A DNA stretch of 35,545 nt from Bryobacterales bacterium (GTDB taxonomy: Bacteria; Acidobacteriota; Terriglobia; Bryobacterales; Bryobacteraceae). The translations under genes and the position numbers were made by a program. The stretch is taken from positions 77,718 through 113,262 of the forward strand of contig PMTR01000194.1 of the NCBI GenBank assembly GCA_003167255.1, given 5' to 3'. Of the stretch, positions 32,328-35,545 are shown one piece after another (positions within the stretch are counted from its first letter, which is position 1; each line of letters begins with the position of its first letter). The notes under the pieces are model-generated. The model was not told the origin of the DNA. It searched no databases and saw only the letters and a program-made list of their open reading frames with translations.

Positions 32328-34550
32328 TTAGTGAATGAGCTGCTCGATGCCCACGCCGCGGGGGGCCGTGAGGCTGTTGCTGGTGCACGTTGAGGTGAAC
32401 ACACCAGCCGACGTGACATTTCCAGCGCAGGCGATGGTCAATGGATCCGGAATCAGTTCCAAAGCCAGGTAGCTGGAGAACAGGCCGCGCAGGCCAAGGT
32501 CGGTCACCGCTGCGTATCCATGAGCGTACTGGAAGTTGCAGACGGCGATTACGTATCCCTGGAAGCCCGGGAAGACTTGCGAAGCCAGGACGGTCTGAAC
32601 CGTACCTGGAGCAACTGTCGGGAAGCAGTTCTGGCCCTGGACCGGATTCGAGATCAGGTCGCAACCTTTGAGAACCGCGGGAGCGGCGGACTGCGCACCG
32701 GCACTCGACAGGGTAAAGCCATAAGGATACAGCGTGCAGGAGCCGATCTCAGCCAGCGTGCCGGCTGGGTTGCTCTTGCTGGTGCCCGGCGTGGTCGGAA
32801 TACCCAGGGCCCCGAACGGATCCATGGAGGTATTCGCAACGGCAAGACCGGTGTCAAAGCCCTGACCGAGACCAGTCGCCGCCGGATTTGCGGTGACGAA
32901 CGGGTACAGCAGGGTGGTCTGGCACAGCCCGATATTGATCCATTGGAAGCTCGCCGGGTTGAGGTTCGTGAAGCGCGGAATGATATTCGTTCCGGCCACC
33001 GGACCAGCGGCCGCGGTGAACGCGCCCTGGCTCGGCTCGGGAGCGAAGCTCAAGGACACATTGTTCAGCGGCGCATTCAGGATGCTGGTGATCTGCGGCA
33101 AGCCATACGGGTTCGCGGTAGTGATGGAACCCGGAGCAGCCGAGTAGCTGATATACACTTCGAATGTAAGCGCATCGATCGCGGACGGCGCGGAGTTGGT
33201 GACTTCCCAAACCGCGGTGGCGACGCCGCTCGAATTGGGCGCGAGCGGAACCGCCGGAAGGCCGGTGCCGCCGATAGCGGTAACCGTCGAAGCAATTGGC
33301 GTGAAGGCGGTGCCATCGGATGTGGACTCGCCAGTCCCCGTCGCTACCAGGAGGGCGGTCGACTGGAGATAGGTGGCCGAACCAGCAGTCGCCAGGACGC
33401 CCTTAGTGTTGATGGTCGACACATACAGCGTGATGCCGGCCGGGATGTTAGTGAAGACGGCCTTCAAACGAGTACCGAAGTCCGCCAGGCCCGCGGTGTA
33501 GACCGTAGATCCGCCGGAGACGTCGAGACTATTGATGTACCCGGATTCCGAGTTTGCAGCGAAACCGCCATACAATCCGCCAGGGATGTTCTGGAACCAC
33601 GGTGACGCGGTATTGGTTTGCTCCGCACCATACTGAACGTTGTTCAATGGCACGACACGCGTCTTAAACGAAGTTGGGAAGCCCTCCGTAAATGTCAGAG
33701 TGCTCGAAAGCGCGGTGGTCTGGGAGTTGCACTGGGCGAAGAAGGCTGCCGAGCCGACCTTGGTAGTCAAGCCAGGGCTGATCACGACGCCAACCGGGAA
33801 ACTGCTCCCGGTCCCGGCCGCGCCCAACGGCAGAGCCGTCGACGGGCTGGTAGAAATCGTTGCCTGAATCGGTGCCTGGTTGCTGAGCCCGACCGCCGGG
33901 AAACGAATGTTGGTGATGCGGAAAACGCGGGAAATTCCCGTGGTGACCGGCGGAAGCACCGGAACGCCATAGAACGTCACCGTGTTGGCGCCAACCGCGC
34001 CCAGGTAGCCCTGATACACGTTGGCGGCGGCGGCGCCGCTGCCGGTGTTAGAACCAACTGCCACTTCAAACCCCGTCGCCGGGTCGGTACCGACGAATGC
34101 CGGGCATCCGGAATTGGTTGTGCACAGCAACTGCGGAGCCCTCGGGCCGTAGGAGCCGGTAGCAGCGCCGCCGGCGATTCCGCTGGCCAGTCCTGAACCC
34201 GGCTCATCGATCAACAGAGCGACTTCGGAAACGCCGGTGCTGCTCGAGAACAACCGGCTGGTGATGGGACTGTTGGGCGCCATGTACACCGTGATGTCGG
34301 TGATGGGAACCTGGCTTGGGACTGTTGCCGTGCTTACCGGGTATGCCGGACCGCCCGTGCAACTGATGATAATATCGCCCGTGAGCTCCGTGAAACCTTC
34401 GGCACGGAGCTGCGGGATTGATGCAGCGGCGGCGCTGCAAGCCAGTGATCCCGCCGTGGTACTACCGCCGAGACCTACCTGTGCGCTTGCCAGGCCTGCC
34501 ATCAGGGCCAGCACTGCCAGCGCAATAAACCATCTGCGAAAATCTGCCAT
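32328..34550 (-). CDS. Large secreted protein of unknown family
   Basis: 740 residues from ATG 34550, with AAGGAG 6 nt upstream; the frame extends to 34613 without support. Clear signal peptide: 'RRWFIALAVLALMAGLASA', cleavage near residue 24. The mature protein is Gly/Ser/Thr/Ala/Pro-rich, low in charge, predicted mostly beta, with about ten cysteines, several in pairs such as 'LLCTTNSGCP' and near 'CDLISNPVQGQNCF'. A conserved-looking stretch 'VIAVCNFQYAHGYAAVTDLG' lies near the C-terminus. I recall similar large secreted proteins in Solibacter-like genomes but no named function. There is no sortase, PEP-CTERM or TIGR03437 tail. It shares direction with the Ig-like gene but each has its own terminator. 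Function unknown. Confidence 0.8.
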   Translation of the reverse strand: MADFRRWFIALAVLALMAGLASAQVGLGGSTTAGSLACSAAAASIPQLRAEGFTELTGDIIISCTGGPAYPVSTATVPSQVPITDITVYMAPNSPITSRLFSSSTGVSEVALLIDEPGSGLASGIAGGAATGSYGPRAPQLLCTTNSGCPAFVGTDPATGFEVAVGSNTGSGAAAANVYQGYLGAVGANTVTFYGVPVLPPVTTGISRVFRITNIRFPAVGLSNQAPIQATISTSPSTALPLGAAGTGSSFPVGVVISPGLTTKVGSAAFFAQCNSQTTALSSTLTFTEGFPTSFKTRVVPLNNVQYGAEQTNTASPWFQNIPGGLYGGFAANSESGYINSLDVSGGSTVYTAGLADFGTRLKAVFTNIPAGITLYVSTINTKGVLATAGSATYLQSTALLVATGTGESTSDGTAFTPIASTVTAIGGTGLPAVPLAPNSSGVATAVWEVTNSAPSAIDALTFEVYISYSAAPGSITTANPYGLPQITSILNAPLNNVSLSFAPEPSQGAFTAAAGPVAGTNIIPRFTNLNPASFQWINIGLCQTTLLYPFVTANPAATGLGQGFDTGLAVANTSMDPFGALGIPTTPGTSKSNPAGTLAEIGSCTLYPYGFTLSSAGAQSAAPAVLKGCDLISNPVQGQNCFPTVAPGTVQTVLASQVFPGFQGYVIAVCNFQYAHGYAAVTDLGLRGLFSSYLALELIPDPLTIACAGNVTSAGVFTSTCTSNSLTAPRGVGIEQLIH

Positions 34551-35255
34551 TTCCTTCTCCTTGTAAAGTGCGAAATTGAACCGGCTGAAATTCTCTTTCA
34601 ACCTGAGCCTCAAACTTCAACTCAAAAACCTTTTAATTCACCCAGGGGATCTCCCCGTGTCGGGCGGAGAGGTTCCAGCGGCCACCAAGCCGGACGCCGG
34701 ATTTTACTGCCGAAGCCTTTTTCCCATGGCACATGGCTTTATGTTTTGTCTCTTCTGTGCCACAGCTTACGAACACAAAATTGCACACTACAACCGGACG
34801 CGGTAAAAACTATTCATAGCTGATTGCCCAGCCCCATGTCAAGGGACTCGACGGTGAATCCACCAGCCAGAAACCTCATTCTACACTATCTCGCCCGATT
34901 TAAGCACGCGCTACCACCCCGCGTCAAGAGTTTCGTACCGAATCGTCTCATATTTTCGTTGCTGCAACGCCAATAAAACCGTATTGCCGAGCTATCCCCC
35001 CTCTTTGAGGGTGAGGGAAATGCCTGGGGCCTGGACACCCCGGCGAACGCCACCGGCAGCTCCGAACCATTCAACCTAGCAGTTACAGTGCCATTCGTCA
35101 CGGAATACGGCGCTTCAGGAAACGGCCCCCAAACCGGTTGCCGGAGCAATCGACTGCGTCCAAAAGACCCAGTGCCGTGCCGCAAGAGCCCGCGGGGCGG
35201 GCAATTCTGCCTAATGCCGCATAGTTCTCCCGAAGTTGGAAATCCTGCCGAAATT

Positions 35256-35296
35256 GTGGGGCAAGCAATCTTGCCTGCAGCCGCCTTTTAGGCGGC
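35256..35296. repeat. Two-hairpin palindromic repeat, diverged copy
   Basis: GTGGGG edge, then GCAAG-CAAT-CTTGC (35261-35274), and GCCGCC-TTTTA-GGCGGC (35280-35296). This is the same plan of edge plus two hairpins as 8276-8314, in the opposite order, with changed stem sequence. Confidence 0.65.
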
Positions 35297-35333
35297 CTTT
35301 TCGGGTCGCAGCGAGCCTTCGCACACGGCAGGC

Positions 35334-35372
35334 GCCGGCTGAAAGCCGGCGGCAGCCAGGATTGGCTGCCCC
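35334..35372. repeat. Two-hairpin palindromic repeat, copy B
   Basis: GCCGGCT-GAA-AGCCGGC (35334-35350) followed by GGCAGCCA-GGAT-TGGCTGCC (35351-35370). Identical to copy A (8276-8314) in 37 of 39 positions; the two changes restore pairing with each other. Confidence 0.85.
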
Positions 35373-35427
35373 GCAGAGCGGCATAGCCGCAACCAAAGCA
35401 CCAAGCCCGGAGGGCGAAACAACATAG

Positions 35428-35534
35428 CCCACGGCGTGAGCCGTGGGTTCCCGTAGCCAATTGCCCAGCCCCGGAACGGGGCGAAAGAAGCGCCGCTGTA
35501 GAAACTCTTTCGAACCGTTCCGGGGCTCACTGGG
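35428..35534. repeat. MITE-like long imperfect hairpin at the window edge
   Basis: A hairpin CCCACGGC-GTGA-GCCGTGGG (35428-35447) is followed by an imperfect long palindrome. Its outer arms AGCCCCGGAACGG (35467-35479) and CCGTTCCGGGGCT (35515-35527) are exact over 13 bp. Inner arms CGAAAGA (35482-35488) and TCTTTCG (35506-35512) also pair. CCCAG and CTGGG flank it. It resembles widespread small palindromic elements of soil bacteria and may continue past the edge. Confidence 0.65.
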
Positions 35535-35545
35535 TCTTTCACGCC

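Larger units (their letters stand above)
34551..35545. other. Gene-free region at the right edge
   Basis: About 1 kb. The first part (34551-34680) is the leader of the secreted-protein gene and A/T-richer; a TTGAAA/CAATTT pair with 17-nt spacing is a weak promoter candidate. 34800-35090 shows nothing clear. From about 35150 to the end there are palindromic repeats of the same style as elsewhere in the window (separate entries). Open frames here are translations of repeats. Confidence 0.6.

Noticed and set aside
35288-35542. An 84-codon minus-strand frame at the right edge
   Set aside because: It lies entirely over the palindromic repeats, and its residues are translations of those repeats.
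1-35545. tRNA, rRNA or riboswitch genes
   Set aside because: I saw no cloverleaf-like or conserved RNA sequence in the gene-free stretches; this was by eye and a covariance search would be needed to be sure.

Overview
The window is GC-rich and gene-dense. It most resembles a member of the Acidobacteriota, of the Solibacter/Bryobacter type. Three family-level marks point that way: an orphan duplicated MacB/FtsX-type permease (the ADOP architecture), a large secreted protein ending in what looks like the 'Solibacter C-terminal' domain (TIGR03437), and many dispersed short palindromes. This assignment rests on recognised protein families, not on a database search.

Layout. (1) 1-1877, minus strand: the 5' part of a transaldolase gene, a double PRC-barrel protein and a glycine-rich stress-type membrane protein, perhaps a small stress cluster. 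(2) 2551-4287, minus strand: a membrane-anchored TPR protein that begins with half a CBS domain, directly behind a Pal/OmpA lipoprotein. (3) 4403-7001, plus strand: a NarX/NarL-type histidine kinase, its overlapping response regulator and a small secreted protein. An 18-bp perfect palindrome lies in the divergent gap between pal and the kinase. (4) 7051-12555: an accessory stretch holding a cation transporter truncated by an inverted-repeat element, about 0.9 kb of palindromic repeats without a gene, the ADOP permease, purS, a 27-bp perfect inverted repeat and a VapBC-like toxin-antitoxin pair. (5) 12750-29249, minus strand: the division and cell wall (dcw) cluster in the order mraZ-rsmH-ftsL-ftsI-murE-murF-mraY-murD-ftsW-murG-murC-ftsQ-ftsA-ftsZ. 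(6) 29470-34550, minus strand: two large secreted proteins, each followed by its own hairpin terminator. (7) 34551-35545: gene-free sequence ending in palindromic repeats.

How the genes work together. RsmH methylates 16S rRNA. MurE, MurF, MraY, MurD, MurG and MurC make the peptidoglycan precursors; MurE carries the DNPR motif for meso-diaminopimelate. FtsW and the PASTA-bearing penicillin-binding protein polymerise and cross-link septal wall. FtsL and FtsQ are divisome linkers, and FtsA tethers FtsZ to the membrane. Most genes from mraZ to ftsW overlap or sit within a few bases of each other, so they are probably co-transcribed; MraZ would regulate from the front. murB and ddl are absent from the cluster. 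The main breaks are a repeat-filled 375-nt gap between ftsW and murG and a smaller gap before murC.

The most interesting non-coding signal is a family of short GC-rich palindromes. It occurs in intergenic DNA, inside the dcw cluster, and once in frame inside murF. Two copies 27 kb apart differ only by one compensatory base-pair swap.
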